64,000 bases of DNA from an uncultured Desulfobacterales bacterium (lineage in GTDB: Bacteria; Desulfobacterota; Desulfobulbia; Desulfobulbales; Desulfocapsaceae): the NCBI GenBank assembly GCA_937915545.1, contig CALGIJ010000021.1, positions 62,001-126,000 on the forward strand, written 5' to 3'. Below are positions 33,401 to 42,118 of the stretch, piece after piece. The notes under the pieces were generated by a model. It worked only from the letters and a program-made list of their open reading frames with translations, ran no database searches and was not told the origin of the DNA. The translations under genes and the position numbers were made by a program. Positions within the stretch are counted from its first letter, which is position 1. Each line of letters opens with the position of its first letter.

Positions 33401-36397
33401 CATACCTGACCGAAAGGCACGGTGACAGAGCTTGAACGTGCTGCGCAGATGCCCGATGCGATGCAGGTAGAAGGAGGCGTAGGAAAAATGGATCACCGCA
33501 TCGCTTTGCCGGGCGTCGGCACGCTTGGTGAGCAGATCCCCCACCAGCCGCATCAGCTCGCTGCCACGCTCCACCTTGTTCATCACGCCAAGGAGGAACA
33601 CCGCCCCGTAGACACCCCAGAGGATCCTGCTCGCCGGACAGGAGACCCGATGGCGGGCCAGCAAGGCGACCATCTTGAAGTCGAGGATGGCGAGGACCTG
33701 CGGGGCGATGGCATAGACCGGGGCCACCAGGCTGTCGGCAAGACGCAGCAACGCTTCCAGCCAGGGATCGCGCACCTCGGGGAAGGCCGCGATCTCCTCG
33801 GGGCTCAAGCCCCGTGCCATGAACTGCACCTGCATGAAGGCCATCATGACATGGATCTTTTTCGGCTGGCGAGGAATGTTGACGCCAAGATCGGCCAGGA
33901 CGCGCAAGCCCATGTCGAGGGCCTCCAGGTTCTTGGCCGCATTGCCGAGCGCCCTGATCTTGGTGATGTAAAACGACACCTTGTCGACGATGGTACGGGC
34001 TTTGGCGAGGATCACCTCGCCAAAGCCTTCCATGGTCGTGTAATCGCTCATCAGATACGCCGCTTCGGCGGCCTGGTCATGGATGGCGAGGGTGAAGTCG
34101 TACTCGCTTTCCCATGCATCTTGCGGCAGGAGCTCGATGCCGATGGCGAGAAACTGCCAGGCGGAGGTATAGGCCGCCGACGCTTTGGCCTTGCCACCGG
34201 CCTGGTAATTGAGTCTGGCCAAGTGCGCCCGCTCCCCTGTTTCGGACAGCAGGCGCCGGCCCTTGTTGAGCTGATCGACAATGACGAACAGGTTTTCGTC
34301 ACGTTTTTCCTCGCCACAGGCGGCCAGAAGGAGTCGCCCCGCCCGCAGATGCTGCGCCTCACGCTCATCGGGGGCAATCATGTTATAGGCGCCCTGCTGG
34401 ATGCGGTCATGGGAGAATGCGAAACGGGACCTGGTCTGCTGGACGATAAAGCCTTCCTGAAGGGCCGCGCGCAGGTCGAGAAGGAGTTCCTCCTGCGGTC
34501 TCTCGCTGACCATGGCCAGCTTCTCGAGGTCGAAGACATTGCCCAGCATCGCCGCATAGCCAAGTAGCTGCCGCGTCTGATCGGGCAGCCTGCCGAGATT
34601 GTCGATGACCAGCTCGACGACATTGTCCGTAAAACCCTTGGCGGCTATCGCCGCGAGGTCCCATTGCCAGGAAAGCGTGTCGACGGCGAAGGCCAGCAGC
34701 CTTTCCTTATGCAGAGTTTTGAGAAACTCGCCGACGAAGAAAGGGTTGCCCCTGGTCTTCTGTTCGATGAGGTGACAGAGCGGCCTGATTGCGACGAGCG
34801 GGCAGTGGACCATGTCGGCGACCATGTCCTCGATATGGCTGGGATCGAGGGGGCCAAGGTCGAGAACGTTCTTCTGCTCGTCGGGGATACGCTGCAGCAG
34901 GCCGATGAAAGGGTGGCCCGCGTCCACCTCGTTGTCACGGTAGGCGCAGATGATCAGCAGTGCGCCGTCGTCGAGGCTCATCATCGTGGCGATCAGCTCG
35001 AGGGATGGCTGGTCGACCCACTGCAGGTCGTCGAGAAAGATCACCAGGGGGTGTTCGCGTCTGCAAAAAAGGGCGATGAAATCGTAGAAGACGAGGCGAA
35101 AGCGGTTCTGGGCCGCGTCGGGCGAGAGATCGGCCACCGGCGGCTGGGGGCCGATGATCAGCTCCAGGTCGGGGATGAGCTCGACCATCATCCCGCTGTT
35201 GGGGCCCAATGCCGCGACGATCCTCTCGCACCACTGCTCGAGTTTGGCCCGCGGTTCGGCGAGCAGCTGGTTGACCAGCTCCTGCAAGGCGCCGATAATC
35301 GCCGAATAGGGGATGCTGCGCACGAACTGGTCGAATTTCGAGGAGATGAAATAGCCGTGTCGGGCGATGACCAGATTGTGCATCTCGCGGACCAGCGAGG
35401 TCTTGCCGATGCCCGGGCCGCCGCGCACGAGCAGCATCTCTCTTCTGCCGCCGCAGATTCCCTCAAGCAACGACTGCAACCGTGCCAGCTCGGCATCGCG
35501 TCCATAGAGCCTGGTCGGCAGGACAAACCTCTCCGAGACGTCCTGGCTGGCGATGGCAAAGGGTTCGATGGCATTGTCGCCGCTGAGCGTGGCCAGACAG
35601 CGCCTGAGGTCGGCACTGATGCCGATGGCGCTCTGATAGCGGCCATCGGCGTTCTTGGCAAGCAGCTTCAACACCATAGCGGAGAGCACGGCGGGAATGC
35701 GCCGGTCGATGACCTGCGGTGGAACCGGGCTGCGCGCGATATGATCGTAAATGAGCTGCTGCTGGTCGTCGCTCTCGAACGGCCGCCGACGGGTGAGCAT
35801 TTCATAAAAGATCACCCCGAGGGAGTAGAGGTCGGAGCGCCAATCGACACGGCGGCTCATGCGGCCGCTCTGCTCCGGCGCCATGTAGCCCAGGGTCCCT
35901 TCGATCCTGTCGCCCGTGTCGACATTCGCCGGCTGCCCGTCGTCGGATACGGCAAGGCCGAAATCGATGATTCTCAGCTCGCCGCTGCGCTGATTGTAGA
36001 CGATATTCGCCGGGTTGATGTCGCGGTGAACGATCCCGGCGGCATGAATATCGTGCAAGGCGCCGCAGATCTTGATACCCAGTTGGAGAACTTCGCGGAG
36101 GGCGAGTTTTTTGCTGCCGAGAAGCGCTTTCAGCGAAGTGCCGCCAAAGTCGTGAAGGACGAGAAAGAGCGAAGAACCGCGCCTGGCGAGCTCACGGGCC
36201 CTGACCACTCCCTCGGAATCGAGGGCCGTGATGGTTTCGTATTCCTGACGAAGCTTGCGAATGATGGCGTCGCCGGGGTGTTCCTCGCGCGGCGCCTTGA
36301 CGATCACCGGCACGCCATCTTCGCTTACCGCCCGGTAGACGATATGCTCGGCCCCTTCATGAAGAACGGAAAAATCGGAATAGCCAGCTACATTCAT
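30491..36397 (-). CDS. Giant Ser/Thr kinase-ATPase-GAF-histidine kinase-receiver signalling protein
   Basis: A 1,968-residue multidomain sensor. A Ser/Thr protein kinase domain occupies about 10-270 with the ATP lysine near 34, HRD at 124-126 and DFG at 145-147. A STAND-type AAA ATPase follows with Walker A GGPGIGKT at 326-333, then about 700 residues of helical repeat-like sequence. A GAF domain lies near 1300-1470, the histidine kinase core has SHEIRTPMN with His1518 and EGTGLGLIISREFA, and the receiver has Asp1810 (VFMDIRMPVLGG). This is the family often called predictive ATPase/multi-sensor hybrid kinase. I start it at 36397, where the kinase domain begins; the frame is open to 36520. The next gene is translationally coupled. 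Confidence 0.93.
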   Translation of the reverse strand: MNVAGYSDFSVLHEGAEHIVYRAVSEDGVPVIVKAPREEHPGDAIIRKLRQEYETITALDSEGVVRARELARRGSSLFLVLHDFGGTSLKALLGSKKLALREVLQLGIKICGALHDIHAAGIVHRDINPANIVYNQRSGELRIIDFGLAVSDDGQPANVDTGDRIEGTLGYMAPEQSGRMSRRVDWRSDLYSLGVIFYEMLTRRRPFESDDQQQLIYDHIARSPVPPQVIDRRIPAVLSAMVLKLLAKNADGRYQSAIGISADLRRCLATLSGDNAIEPFAIASQDVSERFVLPTRLYGRDAELARLQSLLEGICGGRREMLLVRGGPGIGKTSLVREMHNLVIARHGYFISSKFDQFVRSIPYSAIIGALQELVNQLLAEPRAKLEQWCERIVAALGPNSGMMVELIPDLELIIGPQPPVADLSPDAAQNRFRLVFYDFIALFCRREHPLVIFLDDLQWVDQPSLELIATMMSLDDGALLIICAYRDNEVDAGHPFIGLLQRIPDEQKNVLDLGPLDPSHIEDMVADMVHCPLVAIRPLCHLIEQKTRGNPFFVGEFLKTLHKERLLAFAVDTLSWQWDLAAIAAKGFTDNVVELVIDNLGRLPDQTRQLLGYAAMLGNVFDLEKLAMVSERPQEELLLDLRAALQEGFIVQQTRSRFAFSHDRIQQGAYNMIAPDEREAQHLRAGRLLLAACGEEKRDENLFVIVDQLNKGRRLLSETGERAHLARLNYQAGGKAKASAAYTSAWQFLAIGIELLPQDAWESEYDFTLAIHDQAAEAAYLMSDYTTMEGFGEVILAKARTIVDKVSFYITKIRALGNAAKNLEALDMGLRVLADLGVNIPRQPKKIHVMMAFMQVQFMARGLSPEEIAAFPEVRDPWLEALLRLADSLVAPVYAIAPQVLAILDFKMVALLARHRVSCPASRILWGVYGAVFLLGVMNKVERGSELMRLVGDLLTKRADARQSDAVIHFSYASFYLHRIGHLRSTFKLCHRAFRSGMENGDLLYSGLAITILQKAMFLAGVELAEIETTLTEHLPTLVRIKHEKAVYILRMRLQCIRSLQGRSEDPWRLQGEFMEEDEVLKLFQRRGDISFLFDFHLTRAMLCLLFGRHEEAREHATRLEKYREGQPGQVVTGYYHFLDSLVQLADTGGRTRGEIRLALKRVDRNQKVLKAWSKHAPMNNEHKIFLVEAERSRVLGDLVTARECYDRAIALAGKEQFLHEEALANELAGRFLLSTRKSVEAATYLREARYLYKRWGAAGKVAQLDGIYGELLVRRTGRGEPSVAEETVDTLSSTATARFDLNSVVKAAGAISREIRLDRLLAEMIKIIMENAGAQRGFLILNHKGRLRIEAQGSIESREEPEIRSVELEGSEQLCAAVVRYVERTLKTLVLADAAHQGNFTQDDYVRRTRPRSILCMPIMNKATLTGILYLENNLSPGAFTDQMVELLTILASQAAISIENARLYGELKTYQEHLEKLVGERTAALNLEIEERKRAQEEAVSANQAKSVFLANMSHEIRTPMNAILGFSQILQSDAGLNEKQRRQINTISRSGEHLLNIINDILEISKIEAGRMTFKPVVFDLYALLEDMEAIFCERAGQKGLRFSLSISPATPRLIRSDAGKLGQILINLLGNAVKFTHQGGIVLRVDALRESGRIRLCGEVEDSGEGISPEDMGKLFKQFQQAAAGIRSQEGTGLGLIISREFARMMGGDITATSVEGLGSCFRFAIIVDEVEEAEAWVGEEMGEVKALRPGCGPYRILVVDDDAVNRQLLREALDKPGFELLEAENGAEAVRLFGERRPHLVFMDIRMPVLGGIEAAREIRALPGGEEVPLIAVTASAFKHEEEMISQKGFNEFVTKPIKLNSLFMLIRKHLGAEYDYQSPLPRRQEGEARPAEPYDASLLLIPDELRQRMMSATISADIEKLVEALREMQQYNESAARDLLFLAERFDYEAILNILEQENPS

Positions 36398-37559
36398 CCG
36401 ACACGATCCTTTGCGGCCACAGAAACATCGCCGCCGTTTCCATTTCAACCGAGTTTCCGCACTATCAGTCAGACAGGGCGACCGGCGCCTCGCTGCGAAC
36501 GAGAAAAGACTCGTCCCCAACGCGGCTCCCCGTTTTCACTCTCGCAGCCTTTCTCAGGGCAAGGTGCAAAAAGACCTCGCTTCCCCTGAAGATCATGCTT
36601 GCGGCAGGATGCCCTTCTTAGCTTTTTGCTCCATCAATGCGTTGCACGAAGCGAGCTTACTCCAGGCATGACAGGCGATGGTCGCCACGGGGACGGTATC
36701 TGACGAAAGCCGTTCCCGCCTCCCGTCCTGCCCGGCAATCCCCCTGAGGGAACGGGTTCTGCCGGCTGGCACTGGTCATGGGGGAGCCAGTCCTGTCACC
36801 TCTTCCAGCGCCACTTCTTCTTGCCATCACGCAGTGCTGCAGGCACCGCCACCCTTGAACAGAAGCAACGGCCCCCTCCCGTCGGTGCGGTAAGAGCACG
36901 AATGCGATGCGAAATCCGCCCGCACTTTCGAACCACCTGACATGGAGGGTGAAGCGATACCATGAATCACACCACGAACACCGCTACGGTACGCAACGGA
37001 CATGAACAGAAGCGGTTTTGCGGGAGGCGCGACACATCCTCTCCCAAAGGCCCGTGGTATTGAACTCAATTGGTATGCTGCATGGGATAGGAAAATGCTA
37101 TCAGCAATTTTTTGAGAGAGCAAGTTTTTCCTCGCCATATTTTCATCGCAGTATTTTTTTCTCCCCACAATGTGCTCCATCTTTACCTGAGGTGGACTGG
37201 GTCCACGTCCCTGATGGTCACACCATTCACCACCAGCGGCCCCATATCCCCGATGCACGGGGCATCTCAGGCAGTCCTGGCAGCGCGGGAAGTGCGCCAT
37301 TGTGGCGCACGGGAGAAGGCCGGCATCGCCGCCTGGAGGGGGTATTGACCCACGCCACCCCGCCAGCGCCCACGGCAAGGCCCTGGCGCAGAGGAAGAGA
37401 TGGCGGATCGCAAGGTATGTCAGGGTGGGAGTCCTGGCCATGGACGGAAAAGCGCGGCCCTGTCCATGGCCAGAGGAGGTCGATCTTGTGGCTGTGATGA
37501 GAGGCAGGCAGCGACCGGGCAAAAATCGCCGGAGCGGGGATCGGCCTGTCAGCGGGAAC
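36398..37559. other. 1.2-kb stretch without a recognised gene
   Basis: Frames of up to 231 codons exist on both strands, but their products are arginine/glycine/proline-rich, lack domains and do not start at ribosome sites. Part of it (about 37060-37190) is markedly lower in GC than the flanks. I found no tRNA, transposase or terminator. It may hold promoters for the giant kinase or remains of lost genes. Confidence 0.45.
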
Positions 37560-38051
37560 TCATTCCATATGGCGCTCGATGCGCTTTCTGAGGTGGGCGG
37601 AGATGTCCTCGTCGCGGTAGCTGATCACCGTCACCGGGCAGCGCTGGAAGACGCGCTCGGCCACCGAGCCGGTGAACAGGGTGCGGATATCGCGGTTCTT
37701 GACCCCCATGACCACCGCGTCGAAGTTCTCCTTGACCACCAGCTGCAGCAATTTTTCGGCCGGGTTGCCGACCTCGAAGTGGAAGTCGACCGCCTCCTCG
37801 TCGAGGCCGACCCGGGCGAGCAGCTTGCTCAGTTCATCGCGCCGCTCCTGGATGAGCGTCTGCAGATAGTGTTCGGTATCTACCTTGTAGCCGAAAGCGG
37901 TGATCTTGCGCACCGCTTCGAGATCGCGCTCGTTGATGACATTGACCACTGCCAGCTGCGCCCCAAAGGCCTTGGCCAGATCGGCGGCAAAGCGCAGGAT
38001 GCCTTCGGCGTAGGGGGAAAAGGCCAGCGGGGCGAGAATCTTCTTGATCAT
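37560..38051 (-). CDS. Universal stress protein (UspA family)
   Basis: A 163-residue single-domain UspA protein: KKILAPLAFSPYAEGIL at the start, and near the end the nucleotide-binding loop MGVKNRDIRTLFTGSVAERV followed by CPVTVISY. It follows the TRAP permease gene by about 30 bp on the same strand. UspA proteins are often encoded with TRAP transporters (as TeaD is with TeaABC) and can regulate uptake; that role is inferred from context. Confidence 0.92.
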   Translation of the reverse strand: MIKKILAPLAFSPYAEGILRFAADLAKAFGAQLAVVNVINERDLEAVRKITAFGYKVDTEHYLQTLIQERRDELSKLLARVGLDEEAVDFHFEVGNPAEKLLQLVVKENFDAVVMGVKNRDIRTLFTGSVAERVFQRCPVTVISYRDEDISAHLRKRIERHME

Positions 38052-38081
38052 GGCGTCGTCTCCTGCATAGGGTTGAGATGC

Positions 38082-40688
38082 TCAGCCGACGGTGCCCAGG
38101 GCCGGGCCTGACTGACGTTTTCCGTTACCGTTGCAGCGCCTTTTCTGGGCAAGCCATACCAGGGCGAGCAACACCAGGGCGGGGATGAACATCCACTGTT
38201 TGGGCGGCCGGTCGGTCAGGGTCTGAAAGTTGACGACCTCTTGATCCCAGTCGATACCCGCCTTCTGCGCCGGGCTGTTAAAGACGACGTTGTCGATGAG
38301 CACACGGCCGTCCTCGCTGCGCGTGGCGAAACCGATGTTTTGCAGCCGCTCCGCCACCGGCGCCTGATCCCCGGCAGCCAGCGAAACCACCATGGTGAAC
38401 TCTTCGCCGTTCATCTTCTCGCCCTTGAGGGTCAGCCGCAGCTGCCGGCCCGAGGGCAGGTCGGCGAGGAACTGTTCGAGTTCGGTGGCTGGCCTGGTCT
38501 CCAGTTCCGGGTAGATCATGTCCCAGAAGAAGCCAGGGCGGAACATGGTGAAGGCGACCAGCAGCAGAAGCGCGCTCTCCCAGAGCTTGTTGCGGGTCAG
38601 CATATAGCCCTGGGTGGCGGACGCAAACACCATGATGGCGATGAAGGCCCCTGCCACCACCACCATAAAATGCAGCGGGGAGCCGATACCGATCATCAGC
38701 AGTTCGGTGTTGTAGATGAAGACGAAGGGCAGGATGCCGGTACGGATATCGTACATGAAGCCCTGGATGCCGGTGCGGATCGGGTCGCCGCCGGAGATGC
38801 CGGCGGCGGCGAAGGCGGCCAGGCCCACCGGCGGGGTGTCGTCGGCGAGCACGCCGAAGTAGAAGACGAAGAGGTGTACCGCCACCAGGGGGATGAGCAT
38901 GCCGTTCTGCGCCCCAAGGCTGACGATGACCGGGGCCATGAGCGTCGAGACGACGATATAGTTGGCGGTGGTCGGCAGGCCCATGCCGAGGATGATGCTG
39001 AAGATGGCGGTGAAGATGAGGGTCAGGGTCATGTTGCCGAGCGAGATGAACTCGACAAACTCGGTCATCACCAGGGCGATACCGGTCAGGGTGACGGTGC
39101 CGACGACGATGCCGGCGGCGGCGGTGGCGACACCGATGCCGATCATGTTGCGGCCGCCGGCGACCAGCCCGGTGATGAGATCTTCGAAACCACGACGGGA
39201 GGTGAACTCTGCGCTGTCGATGTGCCGGAAGAGGCCCTTGAGCGGCCGCTGGGTGACGACGATCACCAGCAGCAGCACGGTGGCCCAGAAGACCGACAGC
39301 GAAGGCGACAGCTGCTCGACGGTGAGGCACCACATCAGCACCACCACCGGCAGGAGAAAGTACAGCCCGGACTGCACCGTCGGCCCGAGGTCGGGCAGCA
39401 CGGACATCTCGGTGGCGAGTTCGAGTTCCGGCACCCGGCAGGCGACGTAGAGCAGCGCCAGGTAGGCGATCAGCGAAAGCACGGCGACGATATAGATGGC
39501 CCCTTCCCCGGTCGCCTCCTTGATCCAGCCGAGGCCATAGTAGGTGGCGAAGGTGATGACGACGAGGGCCAGCAGGCTGCCGGCGAGGCCGAGGAGGGTC
39601 TGGGCGAGGGTGCGCTTATGGCGCCTTTCCAACCCCTGCAGCCCCATCTTGCAGGCCTCGAGGTGGACGATATAGAGCAACGCGGCGTAGGCAATGAAGG
39701 CCGGCAGGGCGGCATGCTTGATCACTTCAATATAGGGGATGCCGACATACTCCACCATGAGGAAGGCGGCGGCGCCCATGACCGGCGGGGTGATCTGGCC
39801 GTTGACCGACGAGGCGCACTCGATGCCGCCAGCCTTCTCCGGGGTGAAGCCGACCTTCTTCATCAGCGGGATGGTGAAGGTGCCGGTGGTGACCACGTTG
39901 GCGATGGACGAACCGGAGATCATCCCGGTCATCGCCGAGGAAAGCACCGCCGCCTTGGCCGGCCCGCCGCGCATATGGCCGAGCCCGGCGAAGGCCACCT
40001 TGATGAAGTAGTTGCCGGCACCGGCCTTCTCGAGCAGGGAGCCGAAGAGAACAAACATGAACACCATGCCGGTGGACACCCCCAGGGCGACGCCGAAGAC
40101 GCCCTCGGTGGACAGCCAGTAATGGGACATGCCCTTGACCAGGCTGGCTCCCTTGTGGGCGACCACGTCGGGCATGTAGGGCCCGGCAAAGGCGTAGAAG
40201 ATGAACAGGCCGCCGATGACCATCAGCGGCGGGCCAAGGGCGCGGCGGGTGGCCTCGAGGAGGAGGAGGATGCCCACCACCGACACCACCAGATCGAAGG
40301 TCGTCGGCGCCCCGGGGCGTGCCGACAGCCCGGCGTAATTGAGATAGATATAGGCCGCGGCGAACGAGGCCACCAGGGCCATGGCCCAGTCCTGCAGGGG
40401 GATGTAGCGGCGCGGCGAGGACTTGAAGGTCGGAAAGGCCGTATAGGCCAGGAACATGGCGAAGGCAAGATGGATGGAGCGTGCCTGGGTGTCGTTGATG
40501 ACAAAGAGGTTGAACATGAACGGCAGCGGCGAGGAGTACCACAGCTGGAAGAGGCTCCACAGCAGAGGCACAAAGAAGAGCACCGCTTTGGGGATGCTGC
40601 CCTGGGGGGCGCGGCCGCCGCTGTCCATCTCGGCGACCATCTGCTCCAGCTTTTCCTTGGTGAGAAGATCGTTTTTCTCTTTCGCCAT
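38082..40688 (-). CDS. TRAP transporter fused permease (DctQ-DctM, 4TM/12TM type)
   Basis: An inner-membrane protein of 868 residues in which the small (four-helix) and large (twelve-helix) TRAP permease subunits are fused, as is usual with TAXI-type binding proteins. The large-subunit part shows STGMVFMFVLFGSLLEKAG, SGSSIANVVTTGTFTIP and the repeat-like GMGLPTTANYIVVS. A C-terminal hydrophilic region of about 100 residues precedes a last helix and is longer than usual. I use the ATG at 40688; in-frame starts 12 codons upstream are possible. It lies between the binding-protein and UspA genes and should import an organic acid or amino acid by Na+ or H+ symport. Confidence 0.93.
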   Translation of the reverse strand: MAKEKNDLLTKEKLEQMVAEMDSGGRAPQGSIPKAVLFFVPLLWSLFQLWYSSPLPFMFNLFVINDTQARSIHLAFAMFLAYTAFPTFKSSPRRYIPLQDWAMALVASFAAAYIYLNYAGLSARPGAPTTFDLVVSVVGILLLLEATRRALGPPLMVIGGLFIFYAFAGPYMPDVVAHKGASLVKGMSHYWLSTEGVFGVALGVSTGMVFMFVLFGSLLEKAGAGNYFIKVAFAGLGHMRGGPAKAAVLSSAMTGMISGSSIANVVTTGTFTIPLMKKVGFTPEKAGGIECASSVNGQITPPVMGAAAFLMVEYVGIPYIEVIKHAALPAFIAYAALLYIVHLEACKMGLQGLERRHKRTLAQTLLGLAGSLLALVVITFATYYGLGWIKEATGEGAIYIVAVLSLIAYLALLYVACRVPELELATEMSVLPDLGPTVQSGLYFLLPVVVLMWCLTVEQLSPSLSVFWATVLLLVIVVTQRPLKGLFRHIDSAEFTSRRGFEDLITGLVAGGRNMIGIGVATAAAGIVVGTVTLTGIALVMTEFVEFISLGNMTLTLIFTAIFSIILGMGLPTTANYIVVSTLMAPVIVSLGAQNGMLIPLVAVHLFVFYFGVLADDTPPVGLAAFAAAGISGGDPIRTGIQGFMYDIRTGILPFVFIYNTELLMIGIGSPLHFMVVVAGAFIAIMVFASATQGYMLTRNKLWESALLLLVAFTMFRPGFFWDMIYPELETRPATELEQFLADLPSGRQLRLTLKGEKMNGEEFTMVVSLAAGDQAPVAERLQNIGFATRSEDGRVLIDNVVFNSPAQKAGIDWDQEVVNFQTLTDRPPKQWMFIPALVLLALVWLAQKRRCNGNGKRQSGPALGTVG

Positions 40689-40849
40689 AGTCGGTGTCCC
40701 TGGTTGTGGTTCCATCGCCTCCACCCCTTCCGGGCAGCGCGGCGTTCAAGCAGCGGGGCCGGGGGGAGGAAAAAGAATCGCCAAGCCCCCCCGGCAACAA
40801 GGGGCGGGGCCCAGGCATGTCGCCCCGGGTCCCCGCCGCATCGACCTGC

Positions 40850-41833
40850 TTACATCAGGCCGGCTTCCTTGTAGTACTTGACGGCGCCGTCATGCAGCGG
40901 GGCCGACAGGGAGTCCTTGACCATCTTCTTTTTGTCGAGGTTGGCGAAGGCGGGATGGAGCTGCTTGAACTCGTCGAAGTTCTCGAAGACTGCCTTGACC
41001 AGCTGGTAGACGGTCTCGGCCGGGACCTTGGCGGAAGAAACGACAGTGGCGCTGACGCCGAAGGTCTTGGCGTCGGCGGTGTTGCCGCGATAGAGGCTGC
41101 CGGGGATGGTCGCCATGGCATAGTAGGGGTTGGCGGCGATCAGCTCGTCGATGGCCGGCCCGGTGACATTGACCAGCCTGGCGTCACAGGCGGTGTGGGC
41201 TTCCTGGATCGATCCGTTCGGGTGACCGACGGTATAGGCGAAGGCGTCGATTTTGTTGTCACACAGGGCGCCGGCCATCTCCGCCGCCTTGAGCTCGGAG
41301 GCCAGTTTGAAGTCGGCGGTGGTCCAGCCGAGTTTCTTGAGGACGACCTCCATGGTGCTGCGCTGTCCGGAACCGGGGTCGCCGATGTTGACCCGCTTGC
41401 CCTTGAGGTCCTGGAACTCCTTGATGCCGGAGTCGGCGCGGGCGACGATGGTGAACGGCTCGGGATGGAGCGCGAAGACGGCGCGCAGATCGGCGATGGG
41501 GCCACTCTTCTCGAACTTGTTCTGCCCTTTGATGGCGTCGAACTGCACGTCGGACTGGACGACGCCAAAGTCGAGCTCGCCGGCGGCGATAGCATTGACG
41601 TTATACACCGAACCGCCGGTACTCTCGACGGTGGCGCGCAGGCCGTGGGCGGCCTTGCCCTTGTTGACCAGGCGGGCGATGGCGCCGCCGGCCGGGTAAT
41701 ACACGCCGGTGACTCCGCCGGTACCGATGGTGATGAACTTCTGGTCGGCGGCGGAGGCCGGGGTGACGGCCGCGCCGAACGACATGACGAAACCGAAGGC
41801 GAGTGCAGCAAGCAGCGTTGACGTTCTTTTCAT
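40850..41833 (-). CDS. TAXI-family TRAP transporter solute-binding protein
   Basis: A 327-residue periplasmic protein with a signal peptide (cleavage after ASAA) and the TAXI-type core: TIGTGGVTGVYYPAGGAIARL at the start of the mature part (outline), AAGELDFGVVQSDVQ, and GKRVNIGDPGSGQR. A strong AAGGAGGA box precedes the ATG at 41833, so the longer frame to 42007 is rejected. It captures the substrate for the fused permease encoded downstream. TAXI substrates known elsewhere include glutamate and small organic acids; nothing here fixes the ligand. Confidence 0.93.
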   Translation of the reverse strand: MKRTSTLLAALAFGFVMSFGAAVTPASAADQKFITIGTGGVTGVYYPAGGAIARLVNKGKAAHGLRATVESTGGSVYNVNAIAAGELDFGVVQSDVQFDAIKGQNKFEKSGPIADLRAVFALHPEPFTIVARADSGIKEFQDLKGKRVNIGDPGSGQRSTMEVVLKKLGWTTADFKLASELKAAEMAGALCDNKIDAFAYTVGHPNGSIQEAHTACDARLVNVTGPAIDELIAANPYYAMATIPGSLYRGNTADAKTFGVSATVVSSAKVPAETVYQLVKAVFENFDEFKQLHPAFANLDKKKMVKDSLSAPLHDGAVKYYKEAGLM

Positions 41834-42118
41834 CGTGTTCCTCCTTGGAATTGAGTGGTCTCCCCGCCGCGGGAACAGCCAGGACGGGAAAGGATGGCCG
41901 CACAGCACCGCGTGGCAACGACCTGGGTCGCCCCGGCATAAGCCGGCCAGTGCTGTACGTGTGATCGACCTCAGTGCAAAAGACACCAAGAGTTCCCTGT
42001 TCGTCAAGGTTTTTTCCAGCCCGGCCTCCTCTCCGCCACAGGCAAAATCCTTTGAAATCGGATAATTCCCGTAACAGCGCCAAATGGCTGCGTCCCTGTC
42101 TGCGGGATGGCGCCGGTG

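Noticed and set aside
36827..37522. 231-codon minus-strand frame with a Cys-rich stretch (CQDCLRCPVH)
   Set aside because: No ribosome site, no recognised domain, and the rest is Arg/Gly/Ser/Pro-rich; not convincing as a gene.
38241..40874. 877-codon open frame opposite the TRAP permease
   Set aside because: Its product is Gly/Asp/His/Glu-rich without domains. The opposite strand encodes an intact permease, and high-GC genes often keep the antisense frame open.
41834..42118. Possible sigma-54 promoter (TTGGTGTCTTTTGC) before the TAXI binding protein
   Set aside because: The GG and GC elements are 10 rather than 12 bases apart.
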